From the NCBI GenBank assembly GCA_030430455.1, contig JAUIJB010000013.1, forward strand, positions 1 through 60,501: a DNA stretch of 60,501 nucleotides. The letters run 5' to 3'. This DNA comes from Verrucomicrobiia bacterium. Its GTDB lineage: Bacteria > Verrucomicrobiota > Verrucomicrobiia > Verrucomicrobiales > Akkermansiaceae. The notes beneath the pieces are model-generated. The model saw only the letters and a list, made by a program, of their open reading frames with translations. It ran no database searches and had not been told where the DNA came from. Numbering within the stretch: position 1 is the first letter of the stretch; the number at the start of each line of letters is the position of its first letter. The position numbers and the translations under genes are program-made. Shown in pieces: positions 8,256 through 17,156 of the stretch.

Positions 8256-10853
8256 CTACTGCAGCTCCACGAACTCGCCGTTGAGCCGGACGAACAGGAA
8301 CAGCGCGACGATGAGCGGGATCGACACGACGTATTCGTTCGCGCTGATCCCGCGGTGACGTTCCTTGAACTGGAACATCCCGGCGAGGGGGCCGCTCGAG
8401 CTGGCCCACCAGGACCCGGTCAGACTGAGCGTGTACTGCAGCACCAATAGCGCGCCGACGACCGCGCGCGCCTGGCGGAACGGCACGTGGAAGCGGCCAT
8501 CCGCCACCCAACCGCGGAAGAAGCCCGGGTTGGCCAGCACCGGCACGAGGAACATCAGGAACTCGAGCAGGTTCGGGATGCCATTCCGGTTGTAGTCGCC
8601 GAGGGGCCCGGTCAGGAACGGGTTGGCATCGATGAAGGACTGCGGCCACCACAGCAACTGCCACAGCGGAAAGGTCAGCACCGTGGCGAGGATGGCGAAG
8701 CGGAACACCGCCCCCATGTTGCCGTTGTAGGCGGGGCCGCCGACCAGCAGCAGGGTGCCGATCAGGACCAGGCAGGTCGCGAAGGCCATCCCGGCTTCGA
8801 CGAAGAACTCGCTGCTCGGCGCAATCACCACCGGGAGCTCGAAGCCGAAGGTCAGCGGGTTGAAGGCGAAGAAGAAGGCCAGCCCCGCAACGACACCCGG
8901 CCGGGTCAGCGCACCGGTCGCCCCGACCACCAGGTCCTTGAGGAAATTGAACACCAGGGCAGAGCCGAACAGGGCACCCGCCGCGTTGCCGAACAGGGCG
9001 GTGAGGAAGGTCCAGGTCAGCGTTGCCGCGACGAAGGCGTAGATGAAGACCGAGCCGGCGGCCACGAGCTCGGTCGGCCCCAGTTCCTTGACGGTGTCCC
9101 AGGGCATGCCCACCGCCAGGATCAGACCGAGCACACCCATCGCGACGACCGCGCCGAAGCCGGCGCCGATCTCGGCCTTCTCGCTGAACAGGCGAAACAG
9201 GAAGACGAACAGGCCGGTCGCGTCGTCGAAGCGGAGCAGGTAGGCCCCGCCGCGGCCTTCGTCCTCGTCCTTCGCCCCGATCAAGAGGTGGATGCCCCCA
9301 AAAGACACATCGCAGGAGAAGTGGTCCCCGGTCTGCGGGCTGAACTGCACCGGCTTCTCGATCGTCTGCCTGCGCACGAAGCGGTCGTCTTCCCACTGGC
9401 AATAGAAGACGGCGCCCGCCCCGTGTTCCGCTGCTGCGATGAAAATCTTGTCGTTCTGCCCGGCAAGCTTTCCGCCAAATCCATCGCCGACCTCGATCTC
9501 CGCGTCGCGGATCGTCTGCACGTGCCCCCAGTTGTCCGGCCCGCCCGCGTTGCGGCAGAAGATGAAGACGCTGCCCTTGCCTTCGTGATTCGGCGCGCCG
9601 ACCGCGATGTAGTACTGCCCGGTGGCCTCGTGCTTGAGGACGAGCACGGCCGCACCGAAGCGGTCTCCATCGGCCGGGTTCTCGCTCAGCGGAATTGCGA
9701 GGATGACCGGAATCTCGCCCCAGGCACCCTGCCCGCCTTGGTTTTCCTGGAGGATCCGCACGGTTCCGCTGCCGTCGCCGGGTGAACCGAAGGCCGCGAC
9801 GTCGCCGCAGCCATGCCCCGCCGCGCTGAACTCGTCGCCACTGGCACCGCCCAGGGCCATGATCTGGGAAACCGTGGAGACGATGAAGGGGTCGACGGTG
9901 ATCGGGAAGACCGCGCCCGTGAGGTCGGCTGCCAGCCTCAATTCATCCGACTCGGCGGAAAGCTCCATCGCCGAGTCGAGCTCGCGACCGGTCGCGTCGA
10001 AGACATGAAGGTGATTGTAGCTCAGCTGCGTCCGGCCGCCGGAGTCGCGGAAGTCGAGGCCGGCGTCGGTCTCCACGAGCTCCAGCGAGCTGGCCACGGA
10101 AATCACCACTGCGAGCCGGTCGGGCGCCCCACCGGGGAGTTCCGGATCCTCGAGCGTGTAGCCGTGCTCGAAGCAGTCCTCGCGGTTCACCAGCCACTCC
10201 TCGCAGCCCGCTGCGAGCTCGCGCTGCACTTTCCGCGCATCCGCCTCGGCGGGTGCCCCCGGCGACACCGGGACGGTGATCACCTCATCATCGAACTCGA
10301 AGCGCCGGGTCTCCATCGCCACGGACCACGCCGGAGGCCGGGCCGAGCCGTCCGGCGCGAGGCCCGGCCCGCCGTCGAAGGGGGTCACGCGGAAGCCCCG
10401 GTCGCCGTAGTCGAGCTGCAGTTGGGAGCCGCGGTGAATCGAGCGCAAGCCGTCGGTGTGAGGGCGGAAATGGGCCTCCTCCGCCCGTGCCCGGGCAAAC
10501 ACCTCGGCCCGTTGCTGGTCGCTGACCATCGCCTCCTCCGGGCGGGGCGCGGTGTTGCGGACGGCCGGAAGGTTGGGGATTTCTCCGCCCACGGCCTGCA
10601 TGCCGCCAGCCGGAGCTTCGTCCACTCCCGGGGTTCCGAGCTGTGGAATGGGGTCCGGATCCGGCAGCACCCCACCGAGCGCCATGGCGGCCGGCTGCGC
10701 CTGCGCGGCCCGAGCGATCGACGGCAGCAGGGTTTGACCGAGGACGAGCGCGACGGCCAACGGCACGGTCGACGCTCGCCAAAGGTTCCATCCGCCCAGA
10801 AAACCACTGCTCGTCGACTCTTCCCGCTCCATCGTGCTGCAAATGAAATTCAA
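8256..10853 (-). CDS. Exported FG-GAP beta-propeller protein with divergent hydrophobic blades
   Basis: 865 residues. The N-terminus has a Sec-type signal segment after a charged leader (ASTVPLAVALVLGQTLLPSIARA), and a large N-terminal region ends in VFPITVDPFIVS, the usual lead-in to an FG-GAP propeller. Seven or so FG-GAP-like blades follow (for example GDRFGAA...YIAVGAP...GSVFIF and GALFGSALVF...LVVGATG). From about residue 575 the blades become unusually rich in Phe, Leu, Val and Trp, resembling membrane helices, yet the blade periodicity continues. A DYNRNGIPNLLEFLMF motif matches the thrombospondin-3-like tail of these proteins. It is probably a cell-surface protein with unknown ligand; a transporter reading is less likely. 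Confidence 0.72.
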   Translation of the reverse strand: MNFICSTMEREESTSSGFLGGWNLWRASTVPLAVALVLGQTLLPSIARAAQAQPAAMALGGVLPDPDPIPQLGTPGVDEAPAGGMQAVGGEIPNLPAVRNTAPRPEEAMVSDQQRAEVFARARAEEAHFRPHTDGLRSIHRGSQLQLDYGDRGFRVTPFDGGPGLAPDGSARPPAWSVAMETRRFEFDDEVITVPVSPGAPAEADARKVQRELAAGCEEWLVNREDCFEHGYTLEDPELPGGAPDRLAVVISVASSLELVETDAGLDFRDSGGRTQLSYNHLHVFDATGRELDSAMELSAESDELRLAADLTGAVFPITVDPFIVSTVSQIMALGGASGDEFSAAGHGCGDVAAFGSPGDGSGTVRILQENQGGQGAWGEIPVILAIPLSENPADGDRFGAAVLVLKHEATGQYYIAVGAPNHEGKGSVFIFCRNAGGPDNWGHVQTIRDAEIEVGDGFGGKLAGQNDKIFIAAAEHGAGAVFYCQWEDDRFVRRQTIEKPVQFSPQTGDHFSCDVSFGGIHLLIGAKDEDEGRGGAYLLRFDDATGLFVFLFRLFSEKAEIGAGFGAVVAMGVLGLILAVGMPWDTVKELGPTELVAAGSVFIYAFVAATLTWTFLTALFGNAAGALFGSALVFNFLKDLVVGATGALTRPGVVAGLAFFFAFNPLTFGFELPVVIAPSSEFFVEAGMAFATCLVLIGTLLLVGGPAYNGNMGAVFRFAILATVLTFPLWQLLWWPQSFIDANPFLTGPLGDYNRNGIPNLLEFLMFLVPVLANPGFFRGWVADGRFHVPFRQARAVVGALLVLQYTLSLTGSWWASSSGPLAGMFQFKERHRGISANEYVVSIPLIVALFLFVRLNGEFVELQ

Positions 10854-10974
10854 GCCTAGACCTTGGGAAACCCGTCGCAGCGAGGCAACCCGAAAGCGGT
10901 GACGATCGGCATGACGCTCTTGGATACCGCTTGCGCGAGACCCCGGGGCTCGCCGGGTCGCGTGGGTCGCGCGG

Positions 10975-11406
10975 CTATTCGTCGTCGAGCCCCAGCTTCA
11001 CGCCCTCGACCGTGGAGCTGACGACCTCCACGGCAAAGTCCGGCGCGCGGCGGGTGCGCTCGATCACCACCTCCTCGCCGTCGTCGACCTCGCTGTCGAA
11101 CTGCCCGGAGTCGAGCTGGGTCTCGAAGCCGCTGCGAATCGTGCGCGCCACCTCGTTCTCGCCCTCGCCGTCGTCGACCCAGATCGTCACCAGCTGCGGA
11201 TCGTTCCCTTCCGGCGTGACACGGAAGACGAACTGGCCGTTGGAATCCGCCCCGCCGCGCACCTCGATGCGCCACTGGTCGGCGTAGTCGAGTTCCTCCG
11301 CGGCCACCGGCGGAATCGCCGCGGCCTGCTGGGGCGACGGTGGCGTCGAGGTGCAACTGGAAACCGCCAGGGTCGGAATGAGAAGGAGGGAGTGGATGGT
11401 CTTCAT
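10975..11406 (-). CDS. Putative lipoprotein
   Basis: A 143-residue protein starting at the ATG at 11406, giving a clean lipoprotein signal: MKTIHSLLLIPTLAVSSC, lipobox VSSC with lipidated Cys18. An upstream in-frame ATG at 11442 would spoil the signal and was rejected. The mature part is acidic and beta-strand-rich (WRIEVRGGADSNGQFVFRV, VDDGEEVVIERTRRAPDF). I do not recognise the family. Its neighbours are unrelated, with noncoding repeat DNA upstream. The codon pattern and signal sequence make it a likely real gene. Confidence 0.65.
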   Translation of the reverse strand: MKTIHSLLLIPTLAVSSCTSTPPSPQQAAAIPPVAAEELDYADQWRIEVRGGADSNGQFVFRVTPEGNDPQLVTIWVDDGEGENEVARTIRSGFETQLDSGQFDSEVDDGEEVVIERTRRAPDFAVEVVSSTVEGVKLGLDDE

Positions 11407-11567
11407 GGCTGGGACAGGTTGCAAGCCGGGGCAGAAAAGCACCCGTTACCCTAACTGAAGATTCGCGCCGGGGGAACCTCGATTCTCACCCTCATCGGTA
11501 GCGTCGCGCTCCCGGAAAAGCACCAGGCTGCGACCCCTGCCGGGGTCGGTGACCTGGGCGTCGCTGA

Positions 11568-11714
11568 CCGGGGGTGTCGTCGCCTTGCTCCTCAACCCCC
11601 GGCCAATGGCTGACATCCGGGATGTTTGGAGGGCTCCGCCCTGGTTCGAGTCACTCACGATCCCGGCAGGGATCGCCGCCATTAGCCGAGGGTTGAGCGA
11701 AGCGACACCCCCGG
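11568..11714. repeat. Long imperfect inverted repeat in a gene-free stretch (11407-11782)
   Basis: The arms are 11568-11617 and 11671-11714. The outer 12 bp match perfectly (CCGGGGGTGTCG and its complement), and the inner parts match closely around CTCAACCC(C/T)CGGC(C/T)AATGGC. Smaller palindromes flank it: GACCCC-TGCC-GGGGTC near 11532-11547, and ATCCCGAAGGGAT near 11738-11750. No credible gene lies in 11407-11782; short frames here are read-throughs of the repeat. Structures of this kind recur in verrucomicrobial intergenic DNA and are probably non-autonomous elements. Confidence 0.6.
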
Positions 11715-11782
11715 AAAACAGCAGCCCGGAATCCCGCATCCCGAAGGGATGCCAGCCACTCCCGCGTCACCCGACGCCGCCG

Positions 11783-12067
11783 TCACTCCACCCCGGCCTT
11801 CTTCTTGAGGAAGTCGAGCACCTTGGAGAACTCCACCTTGATCTTCGGCTCGCCCACCGTGAACAGAAGGCGCGAGGTCTTGCCATGGGCGACGATGTTC
11901 GCGAGGTAGGTTCCCGGCTCGAGTGGCACCCCTTCCATGGTCGCGTCGAAGGGAAGAAACAACGGGCGTTCCCCTTCGCCCAGCGCGGCCATCGCCGTGA
12001 ACCAACCAAGAACCACGGCCACCACGCCAACGAATCCAGGGCTCCTTCCCAGCATCCACCCATCCAA
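11783..12067 (-). CDS. Small secreted protein of unknown function
   Basis: A 94-residue frame with a hydrophobic N-terminal segment (GFVGVVAVVLGWFTAMAALG) suitable as a signal peptide, then a compact domain with regular strands (RPLFLPFDATMEGVPLEPGTYLANIVAHG) and an amphipathic C-terminal helix (EFSKVLDFLKKKAG). I do not recognise a family. Amino-acid composition is protein-like, unlike the overlapping frames on either strand. It sits between the repeat region and an alpha/beta hydrolase on the same strand. Confidence 0.55.
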   Translation of the reverse strand: MDGWMLGRSPGFVGVVAVVLGWFTAMAALGEGERPLFLPFDATMEGVPLEPGTYLANIVAHGKTSRLLFTVGEPKIKVEFSKVLDFLKKKAGVE

Positions 12068-12144
12068 GCGTCACCCACCCTCGGGCACAAGCCGCCAGTC
12101 ACCTGATGCCCGATGCCCCCATCCGCGTTCATCCGCGGCACGGC

Positions 12145-12942
12145 TCAGGACGCCACCGCCTGCTCGGCCATGCCGGCCCGGCTCCGGGGCAGCCGCCGGA
12201 TCCACTCGACGATCCGCCGGTAGACCTGCTGGTCCCCCGCCTCGCCGAAGATCCAGTGACCGTTGTCGGGCAGCGCCACGTAGTCCGCCTCCGGGTAGCG
12301 CGCACGCAGGCAGCGGGCGACGTGCGGGACGATGATCCGGTCCCGCCCGCTGGCGAAGATCAGCTTCTCGCCCGAGACCGGCCGGTCGATGGTGATGGTC
12401 CGCCCGCGGTCGAGCCACCAGAAGACGATCTCGCTGTAGGCCCGGCCCGAGTCGTGCCGCATCGTCGCATGGACCTCGCGCGCCGCGGGCTCGTCGAGTT
12501 CGTTGAGCAGGCCGTAGCGGGCCACCGGCCACGGCGGGCGCTGGGGACGGCTCCAGAAGGGCCAGCTCGAAAACACATGTCGCGTCGACCAAAGCGATCG
12601 AGGAAAGATATGATTCACCCCCGCCGGTGCGACCGAATTCAACAGCACCAGACCGGCGACCTCGACCCGCGAGGCAACCATCTGGGCGACCAGGCCTCCC
12701 ATCGAGTGACCCACCAGCACCGGTTCCTCCAGCGACCTTGCGGTGACGAATTCCTCCACGTACCGGGCGTAGTCGCGCATCGAATATCCCCCGATCCGGC
12801 GGCGCGGCTGCGTCGAGCCGTGGTCGGGGAGGTTCGGCTTGTGATAGCGCAGGCCCGCCGCCACCAGGGTGCGCTCCATGGCGGGCGCCACCTCGGCGTG
12901 GCACCACATTCCGTGACAGAAGACGACATCCGGCAGATTCAT
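12145..12942 (-). CDS. Alpha/beta-hydrolase fold protein
   Basis: A 265-residue cytoplasmic protein with the full alpha/beta hydrolase layout: oxyanion HGMW near residue 10, nucleophile elbow GHSMGG (Ser80), an acid in the GRDRII region and a late histidine in DNGHW. Length is typical for esterase/lipase-like members. The substrate cannot be inferred. It starts at the ATG at 12942, right after the strand 2 start (MNLPDVVFCHG). It stands alone on the minus strand and is divergent from the DUF2306 gene; the 217-bp gap between them is relatively AT-rich around 12970-13030 and probably holds both promoters. Confidence 0.85.
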   Translation of the reverse strand: MNLPDVVFCHGMWCHAEVAPAMERTLVAAGLRYHKPNLPDHGSTQPRRRIGGYSMRDYARYVEEFVTARSLEEPVLVGHSMGGLVAQMVASRVEVAGLVLLNSVAPAGVNHIFPRSLWSTRHVFSSWPFWSRPQRPPWPVARYGLLNELDEPAAREVHATMRHDSGRAYSEIVFWWLDRGRTITIDRPVSGEKLIFASGRDRIIVPHVARCLRARYPEADYVALPDNGHWIFGEAGDQQVYRRIVEWIRRLPRSRAGMAEQAVAS

Positions 12943-13159
12943 GGGGGGAGGGGTTCCGGCAGATACCGATCATTCCTTCTTAACTCTTTCACCTAATTTC
13001 CAGCACCAACCACCTAACTGGCGGAATTCCCCCCTAGTTGGCCGATATGCCCCCTCGCCCGCGACGCCAGGCGGTGCTCCGGCATCGCGCCCTTCCCGAG
13101 CCACCATCCTTTACCGGGCCTTTACCCCGCTGGCCGGCGATCGCTGCTAGCCTGCCGGC

Positions 13160-13840
13160 ATGATGCTCCGCCTGCTCGCCGGCCTCGGTTGGCTCGGCTA
13201 CCTCGCCGGCTGCCTGCTGATCCTCGAGAACTCGATCGTCGACTTCCGGCCGGGGGGCGCGGGTTTGTTCATCCGGGAAAAGGCCGCAATCGGCGGGGAT
13301 CCGCTGTGGCGGCTTTCGCTGCACCTCCACGTCGGCGGCGGCCTGCTCTGCCTATTCGCCGCCCTGCCGCAGTTCTCCCGCCGCCTGCTCCGCCGGCTGC
13401 CCGCGCTGCACCGCGTGGCCGGCCGGCTCTACGCCCTCGCCATGCTGGCAATCGTCTGCCCGACCGGCGCCCACCTCGCCCTCCACGCCAAGGGTGGCCT
13501 CGCCGGGCAGCTCGGCTTCCTCCTCCTCGGCGCCATCGGCTTCCACTCGACCCTCGCCGCCTGGCGGGCGGTGCTGCCGCCCCATCGCGACCTCGCCGCG
13601 CACCGCGCCTGGATGCTGCGCTCCTTCGCCACCGCATCGAGCGCCGTCAGCTTCCGCGTGCTGCACATCGTCGGCCATCTCGCCGGGCTCGAGGCGACGA
13701 CGAACTACGTCGCCTGCCTGTGGCTCAGCCTGCTCGGCAACCTGGCCGTCGCCGAGTGGCTGATCCGCCGGACGCGCTCCTCCCCATCGAGCCCATCCAT
13801 CCCCACCGAACTCCCAACCAAACTCCAGACCGAACCATGA
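13160..13840 (+). CDS. DUF2306-family membrane protein
   Basis: A 226-residue integral membrane protein with about six hydrophobic helices. Family marks are LHLHVGGGLL and HRVAGRLYALAML in the first half and HRAWMLRSFATASSAVSFRV in the second, matching DUF2306 (function unknown; conserved histidines suggest a metal or heme site). The C-terminal 20 residues are Ser/Pro/Thr-rich and come from a CCATCCATCC-containing stretch. Its TGA overlaps the ATG of the next gene (ATGA at 13837-13840), implying translational coupling. Confidence 0.85.
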   Translation: MMLRLLAGLGWLGYLAGCLLILENSIVDFRPGGAGLFIREKAAIGGDPLWRLSLHLHVGGGLLCLFAALPQFSRRLLRRLPALHRVAGRLYALAMLAIVCPTGAHLALHAKGGLAGQLGFLLLGAIGFHSTLAAWRAVLPPHRDLAAHRAWMLRSFATASSAVSFRVLHIVGHLAGLEATTNYVACLWLSLLGNLAVAEWLIRRTRSSPSSPSIPTELPTKLQTEP

Positions 13841-14340
13841 AGACCATGAAGACGACCTGCCTCACCCTCCCCGCCCTCCTCGCCCTCGCCGTCACCCCCC
13901 TGCTCGCCGAGCCCGGCGGGCAGCGGGTGCTCCTGCCGCCCGAGATCATCATCCCGGCCGCGTCGGACGAGCCCGCCTCGAACCCGGGAAAATCCGGTCC
14001 GGAGGCCGCCCTCCTCCAGGCCGCCCGGCTGGCGGTTCATCGCGACATCGTCGCCCGCCTCGCCCCGCCGCGGCCGATCTTCTCGCGCGTGGCCACCCCC
14101 GTCCTGATGCCGACCTACGAGCCGGTCCGCTTTGCCGGCAACGAACGCCGCCTGCCCTTCACCATCCACACCCGCAACGGCCGCCGGATCGAGGAACTCA
14201 AGGGCTACGTCCGCCTCGCTGACCAGGCGATCTTCCTCTTCGATGAGAAGACCAAGGCCTACCGTCCCGCATCGGCCGACCCGCGTTTCGCAGCTGTGAA
14301 GTCCACCGACGAAGCCACCTCCCAAGAGCCGCTCGGCTGA
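13837..14340 (+). CDS. Small exported protein coupled to the DUF2306 gene
   Basis: A 167-residue protein starting with a signal peptide (MKTMKTTCLTLPALLALAVTPLLA). The ATG overlaps the upstream stop codon by ATGA, which fixes the start. The mature part contains LLPPEIIIPAASDEP, a helical segment and RRIEELKGYVRLADQAIFLFDEK; I recognise no family. The first codons form a 9-bp duplication (ATGAAGACC twice). Its function is unknown; coupling to the membrane protein suggests a shared envelope role. tRNA-Thr follows on the opposite strand 32 bp downstream. Confidence 0.7.
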   Translation: MKTMKTTCLTLPALLALAVTPLLAEPGGQRVLLPPEIIIPAASDEPASNPGKSGPEAALLQAARLAVHRDIVARLAPPRPIFSRVATPVLMPTYEPVRFAGNERRLPFTIHTRNGRRIEELKGYVRLADQAIFLFDEKTKAYRPASADPRFAAVKSTDEATSQEPLG

Positions 14341-14372
14341 GCCCTCCCGCGCCCACTCAACGGATCACCCCC

Positions 14373-14447
14373 TGGAGCCGCTGGTCGGATTTGAACCGAC
14401 GACCTGATCATTACGAATGACCTGCTCTACCCCTGAGCTACAGCGGC
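14373..14447 (-). tRNA. tRNA-Thr (anticodon CGT), CCA encoded
   Basis: On the minus strand the acceptor stem GCCGCTG (14447-14441) pairs with CAGCGGC (14383-14377). A D-arm (GCTC...GAGC), an anticodon stem with loop TTCGTAA (anticodon CGT, threonine codon ACG) and a T-arm (GTCGG-TTCAAAT-CCGAC) are all present. The discriminator is T and the 3' CCA is encoded at 14375-14373. All four arms fold without mismatches apart from one G-U pair. Confidence 0.97.
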
Positions 14448-14618
14448 GTCACCAGGATGGCGGGGCGGGAATGAAGCAAACCCGCCGCCCCCCGTAAAGC
14501 CCGGAGTGGGGGCATTTGGGACCCCCGCCCACGGTGCCCAAGCCCGGTCCGGAGCGGCATGCCCGGAGCATCCGGCTCCCGGGTTTCGTCGGCCGGGCCG
14601 ACTCTCCGCCAACCCGGA

Positions 14619-14642
14619 GTCGGGGCAGGATGCCCCGGCCAC
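14619..14642 (-). repeat. REP-type hairpin, same family as the RAYT-flanking REPs
   Basis: Read on the minus strand this 24-bp palindrome begins GTGGCC and has a hairpin GGGGCA-TCC-TGCCCC. It matches the REP units at 45952 and 46015 at 21 of 24 positions; two of the three differences swap a T-A pair for an A-T pair and so keep the stem. It lies in the 212-bp gap between the tRNA and the 3' end of cobA-hemD, where it may also serve as a terminator. Other GC-rich palindromes are packed into 14500-14615. Confidence 0.7.
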
Positions 14643-14659
14643 GGGTGCAGGTGCGACGC

Positions 14660-16180
14660 TCAGGAATCGCCTGCGAAGTGGCCACGGATCGCCTCGACCA
14701 GCCCGGGAATGTCGTGCTGGTCCGCCTCGAGCACGGGCTCCACCCCGTGCTTGCGCAGCGCGGCGCTGGTGATCGGGCCGATGCTCGCCGCGCCGCAGCC
14801 CTCCGGCCACGGCAGGCCGAGGGCGAAGAAGTGCTCGACGGTCGAGCTCGAGGTGAAGGTGACCAGGTCGGCACCCTCGTCGCGGAAGCGCTCCGCCGCA
14901 CCGGTCGGGTCGCCGGTCTCGGCGACGGTGCGGTAGGCGATGCACTCGTCGACGATCGCGCCGAGCGCGGCGAGCCCGTCGAAGATCACGTCGCGCGCCT
15001 CCTCGGCGCGGACCCACAGCATGGTCAGGTTCTCGACCGACTCGCCCTTGAAGGCCTCGACCAGGCCCTCGGCGACGAACTTCTCCGGCACCAGGTCGAC
15101 CTCGAAGCGGTACTCGCGCACCTTCTTCGCCGTCCCCTCACCGATCACCGCGATGCGCGGGTTGCCGAGGCTACGGGCATCGCCGTAGACCGCAAAGAAG
15201 GCGTCGAAGAAGCGCTCGACCCCGTTCGGGCTGGAGAACACCAGCCAGTCGTACTCGTGGGCGTGGGTGACCATCTCGGCGAAGCTCTGGCGGTCCTCGG
15301 GCGGCTCGATGCGGATCGTCGGCAGCTCGATCACCCCGGCGCCGAGGTCGGACAGGGCGCGGCTGAGCACCCCGGCCTGGGCCCGGGTGCGGGTCACCAC
15401 CACCTGCCGGCCGAACAGCGGGCGCGACTCGAACCAGTTGATCCGCTCGCGCTCACCGACCACCCCGCCGATCACCGCGACCGCCGGGCTCCTGAAATCG
15501 GCCTGCTCGGCGATGTCCGCGATGTCGTCCAGGGTCCCTTGGATGGTCCGCTGGCGCCCGGTCGTCGCCCAGCGCACCAGCGCGATCGGGGTCTCGGGCG
15601 CCGCGCCGCCGTCGACCAGCGCCGCGGCGATCTCGCGCAGACGCGCCACGCCCATCAGGAAGACCTTGGTGCCCGGGGCACGGGCGATCTGGGCGTAGTC
15701 GATCGACGACTCCTCCTTGGTGGGGTCCTCGTGGCCGGTGAAGAGGGTCAGCTGCGAGCAGTGGTCGCGGTGGGTCACCGGGATCCCGGCGTAGGCGGGA
15801 CCACCGATCGCCGAGCTGATGCCCGGCACGATCTCGAAGGCCACCCCGGCCGCGGCCAGCTCCGCCGCCTCCTCGCCGCCGCGGCCGAAGACCATCGGGT
15901 CGCCACCCTTCAGCCGCACCACCTTCCGGCCGGCCTCGGTCTCGCGGACGATCAGCGCGTTGATCTCGTCCTGCGGCATGGCGTGGTTCCTGGCCCGCTT
16001 GCCGACGAAGACCAGCTCCGCACCCGGCTTCGCCCAGCGCAGGATCTCCGGACTACTAAGCGCGTCGTAGATAATCACGTCGGCCGCCTCGACGCATTCC
16101 CTCGCCCGCAGGGTCACCAGCCCCGGGTCCCCCGGACCGGCGCCCACCAAGTAACAGATTCCCGTTTCACTCATATCCAT
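14660..16180 (-). CDS. cobA-hemD: Fused uroporphyrinogen-III C-methyltransferase and uroporphyrinogen-III synthase
   Basis: A bifunctional tetrapyrrole enzyme. Residues ~5-245 are SUMT: CYLVGAGPGDPGLVTLRA at the start, VVRLKGGDPMVFGRGGEE, PGISSAIGGPAYAGIPVTHR and a GxxRQRTIQGTL segment. These bind S-adenosylmethionine and methylate uroporphyrinogen III towards siroheme/cobalamin. Residues ~255-505 are HemD (GRQVVVTRTRAQAGVLSRAL, FSSPNGVERFF, VTFTSSSTVEHFF), which cyclises hydroxymethylbilane made by the adjacent HemC. The start is set at ATG 16180, with AAGG 7 nt upstream; ATG 16201 (seven residues longer) and ATG 16174 are alternatives. It is the last gene of the ccsA-hemA-hemC-cobA/hemD operon. 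Confidence 0.93.
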   Translation of the reverse strand: MDMSETGICYLVGAGPGDPGLVTLRARECVEAADVIIYDALSSPEILRWAKPGAELVFVGKRARNHAMPQDEINALIVRETEAGRKVVRLKGGDPMVFGRGGEEAAELAAAGVAFEIVPGISSAIGGPAYAGIPVTHRDHCSQLTLFTGHEDPTKEESSIDYAQIARAPGTKVFLMGVARLREIAAALVDGGAAPETPIALVRWATTGRQRTIQGTLDDIADIAEQADFRSPAVAVIGGVVGERERINWFESRPLFGRQVVVTRTRAQAGVLSRALSDLGAGVIELPTIRIEPPEDRQSFAEMVTHAHEYDWLVFSSPNGVERFFDAFFAVYGDARSLGNPRIAVIGEGTAKKVREYRFEVDLVPEKFVAEGLVEAFKGESVENLTMLWVRAEEARDVIFDGLAALGAIVDECIAYRTVAETGDPTGAAERFRDEGADLVTFTSSSTVEHFFALGLPWPEGCGAASIGPITSAALRKHGVEPVLEADQHDIPGLVEAIRGHFAGDS

Positions 16181-16214
16181 AGCATTGCCTTGCCCGGCCA
16201 TCGCCGGGCCTCCG

Positions 16215-17156
16215 TCATTCCAGCCCGTCGAAAAGGGCCCTCGCCACCTCCAGCGGATCCTCCCCGCCGGCCTCCGCCTCCCGCGGCTCGCCGCCCCGCT
16301 CCGGGTCCTCGGAAAAGACCCGGGCCCGCATCGACAGCACCCCGTCCTCGAGCCGACTCAGCACGCCGACCGGGGTATGGCAGCCGGCGTCGAGCAGGCG
16401 CAGGAACTCGCGCTCGGCGACGACCCGGCGGAAATCCCCGCCCCGGTTGATCGCGGCGACCGCCTCGCGCGCGGCGGCGTCGCCGCTGCGGATCTCGAAG
16501 CCGATCGCCCCCTGCGAGGCGGCCGGCAGGAACTCGTCCTCCGGCAGCGGATGGAAGTGGAGCGCGACGTCGTCGACGATGCTCGGCCCGTCGATCTCGT
16601 GACCGAGCCGGACCAGGCCGGCCTCGGCGAGCAGGATGGCGTCGAAGTCGCCGCCCGCCAGCTTCGCCAGGCGGGTCGGCACGTTGCCGCGGATGTCGCG
16701 GATGCGCAGCTTGGGCCGCTGCCACGACAGCTGGCGGGCGCGGCGCACGCTGCCGGTGCCGACCACGGCATCCTCGGCGAGGCCGTCGAAGCCGCGCGCG
16801 TCGCGCGTCACCAGCACGTCGCGGATCGGCGCCCGCTCGAGCGTCCCGGCGATCTCGAAGCCCTCCTCGAGCACGGTCGGGACGTCCTTGAGCGAGTGCA
16901 CCGCCAGGTCGATCCGGCCCTCCGCCAGCGCGACCTCGAGCTCCTTGGTGAAGACCCCCTTGTCGAGCCCGCCCTCGGCCCTGGCCACCTCGCTCAGGGC
17001 CACGTCGGTGCGGCGGTCGCCGGTGGTGCGGATGACCTCGCGCACCAGCTCGACGCCCGGCAGGGCGGCTGCCAGGGCCTGCTCGGTGAGCGCGGCCTGG
17101 ACGAGGGCGAGCGCGCTGCCACGGGTTCCGACGACGATCCTCATGTCGCTGCTCAT
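16215..17156 (-). CDS. hemC: Porphobilinogen deaminase (hydroxymethylbilane synthase)
   Basis: Polymerises four porphobilinogens into hydroxymethylbilane, the substrate of the downstream HemD domain. The 313-residue length is normal. Motifs: VGTRGSALALVQ at the N-terminus, catalytic aspartate D91 in HSLKDVP, the basic patch GTGSVRRARQL, and C259 in LLDAGCHTPVG, which carries the dipyrromethane cofactor. The ATG at 17156 overlaps the hemA stop (ATGA), which supports this start over the internal Met5. It is translationally coupled in the operon. Confidence 0.97.
   Translation of the reverse strand: MSSDMRIVVGTRGSALALVQAALTEQALAAALPGVELVREVIRTTGDRRTDVALSEVARAEGGLDKGVFTKELEVALAEGRIDLAVHSLKDVPTVLEEGFEIAGTLERAPIRDVLVTRDARGFDGLAEDAVVGTGSVRRARQLSWQRPKLRIRDIRGNVPTRLAKLAGGDFDAILLAEAGLVRLGHEIDGPSIVDDVALHFHPLPEDEFLPAASQGAIGFEIRSGDAAAREAVAAINRGGDFRRVVAEREFLRLLDAGCHTPVGVLSRLEDGVLSMRARVFSEDPERGGEPREAEAGGEDPLEVARALFDGLE

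Noticed and set aside
8256..9200. Hydrophobic C-terminal half of the FG-GAP protein as a transporter
   Set aside because: FG-GAP periodicity continues through the segment and no transporter motifs are present; the tail motif is typical of secreted verrucomicrobial proteins.
13189..13836. A long plus-strand frame across the DUF2306 gene that joins the exported protein at 13837
   Set aside because: Its upstream part is an Arg/Pro/Ala-rich shadow of the DUF2306 gene; the ATGA overlap and signal peptide place the true start at 13837.
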